Below are positions 6,322 to 6,730 of a stretch of 6,730 nucleotides of DNA, one piece after another. The stretch comes from Dethiosulfovibrio sp. Lineage in GTDB: Bacteria; Synergistota; Synergistia; Synergistales; Dethiosulfovibrionaceae. Below the pieces are notes generated by a model, which was given only the letters and a program-made list of their open reading frames with translations, made no database searches and was not told where the DNA came from. Every line of letters starts with the position of its first letter. Position 1 is the stretch's first letter. Position numbers and translations under genes: made by a program. The stretch covers positions 1 to 6,730 of the forward strand of contig JAQUTB010000095.1 in the NCBI GenBank assembly GCA_028709985.1, read 5' to 3'.

Positions 6322-6730
6322 AGGCTCTCCTCCCTGACTAAATCCACCAATAAACCGACTCCGTCCATGGTCCGCCAAGCTCCAGCTTCCTTCAGGGAGG
6401 AGGCGGAGAAATTTCCGGTAGTTACCCCAATTCCCCTGATGGCAGCGGCACGGGCCGTCCTCATATCGATATCCGTATCTCCCACGTAGACGGTCTCCTC
6501 CGGTGAGCTGCCCAACATATCCATAGCGGCCAGCACCATATCGGGCTCCGGCTTAGGCCTGTGCTCGTTTCCCAGCCCCATCACGACGTCTAGGAGGTCA
6601 AAAATCCCCACAGCCCTCACCACAGGCTCGGCTATCTGTCGGCTTGTGGCGACCCCGACCTTGACACCCATGGAGCGAAGCTCGCTGAGCATCGATATAG
6701 TATCGTCGAAGGGCACTATGCCAGCATATT
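6318..6730 (-). CDS. HAD-superfamily hydrolase, phosphoglycolate-phosphatase-like, N-terminus beyond window
   Basis: Haloacid-dehalogenase-fold phosphatases remove phosphate from small molecules through an aspartyl-phosphate intermediate. The frame is open to the right edge. Visible in the C-terminal 137 residues: motif II T/S in GVATSRQ, motif III lysine in HRPKPEPDMV, and motif IV in VYVGDTDIDM, with the magnesium-binding aspartates of a GDxxxD pattern. The layout matches the Gph/PgmB-type subfamily. Motif I (DxD, nucleophile) and the cap domain must lie beyond the window and cannot be judged. A GTG at 6714-6716 is in frame but internal: residues Tyr-Ala-Gly-Ile precede it without a stop, and it is too late to be a start. 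The stop TGA (6318-6320) overlaps the ATG of the next gene in an ATGA, so translation is probably coupled and the two form an operon. Substrate cannot be told from this part. Confidence 0.92.
   Translation of the reverse strand, partial: YAGIVPFDDTISMLSELRSMGVKVGVATSRQIAEPVVRAVGIFDLLDVVMGLGNEHRPKPEPDMVLAAMDMLGSSPEETVYVGDTDIDMRTARAAAIRGIGVTTGNFSASSLKEAGAWRTMDGVGLLVDLVREESL
6327..6333 (-). promoter_or_regulatory. Shine-Dalgarno GGAGGAG deciding the DUF255 gene start
   Basis: GGAGGAG on the minus strand lies 5 nt before the ATG at 6319-6321, inside the last codons of the HAD gene. It fixes the start at this ATG rather than the upstream in-frame TTG at 6376-6378. Confidence 0.85.

Noticed and set aside
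5863..6489. A 208-codon plus-strand frame opposite the DUF255 and HAD genes
   Set aside because: Antisense to two recognised protein families and crossing their ATGA junction; composition looks like reversed coding.
1..6730. CRISPR array, tRNA, rRNA or insertion sequence
   Set aside because: No regularly spaced direct repeats, cloverleaf-like segments or transposase motifs were seen; nearly all bases are accounted for by housekeeping-type genes.

Overview
The window looks like an ordinary chromosomal housekeeping region of an anaerobic, motile bacterium. Codon use (many AGG/AGA Arg and ATA Ile codons), mid-range GC and the RpoD type (no large insertion between regions 1.2 and 2.1) would suit Synergistota such as a Dethiosulfovibrio-like organism. 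That assignment is inference from style and gene content, not a database match. No transposase, integrase, CRISPR array, tRNA or rRNA gene was found.

Layout. Positions 1-828 (minus) hold the first 276 residues of the housekeeping sigma factor RpoD, cut by the left edge. Positions 829-1039 are a dense control region with two sigma-70-type promoters reading toward rpoD. Between them lies a perfect 22-bp inverted repeat with a 4-nt loop. Positions 1040-1720 (minus) encode an unrecognised 226-residue protein. A clear intrinsic terminator at 1746-1775 separates it from cheV (1789-2718, minus), a CheW-receiver fusion chemotaxis adaptor. Divergent from cheV, a plus-strand pair follows: sfsA (2776-3978), a putative nuclease carrying an extra C-terminal domain resembling DUF123, and a dedA-family membrane protein gene (4014-4631). 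Convergent with these, on the minus strand, is a two-gene unit. It is read as a HAD-family phosphatase (6318-6730, N-terminus outside the window) and then a DUF255/YyaL-type thioredoxin-fold protein (4636-6321). The two overlap by four bases (ATGA).

How they work together. No single pathway is evident. RpoD recruits RNA polymerase to most promoters, CheV couples receptors to CheA and adds a phosphorylatable receiver, DedA proteins act in membrane lipid and proton-motive-force homeostasis, and the HAD and DUF255 proteins are probably translationally coupled.

Points most worth a second look: the DUF255 protein has lost both cysteines of its CxxC motif and carries Ser-Ala-Leu-Ser there; the SfsA protein is fused to a DUF123-like domain; the rpoD leader contains a strong hairpin just downstream of an extended -10 promoter; and the terminator of the DUF255 gene is embedded in the last codons of the convergent dedA. 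I see no clear evidence for a new multi-gene defence or metabolic system here.
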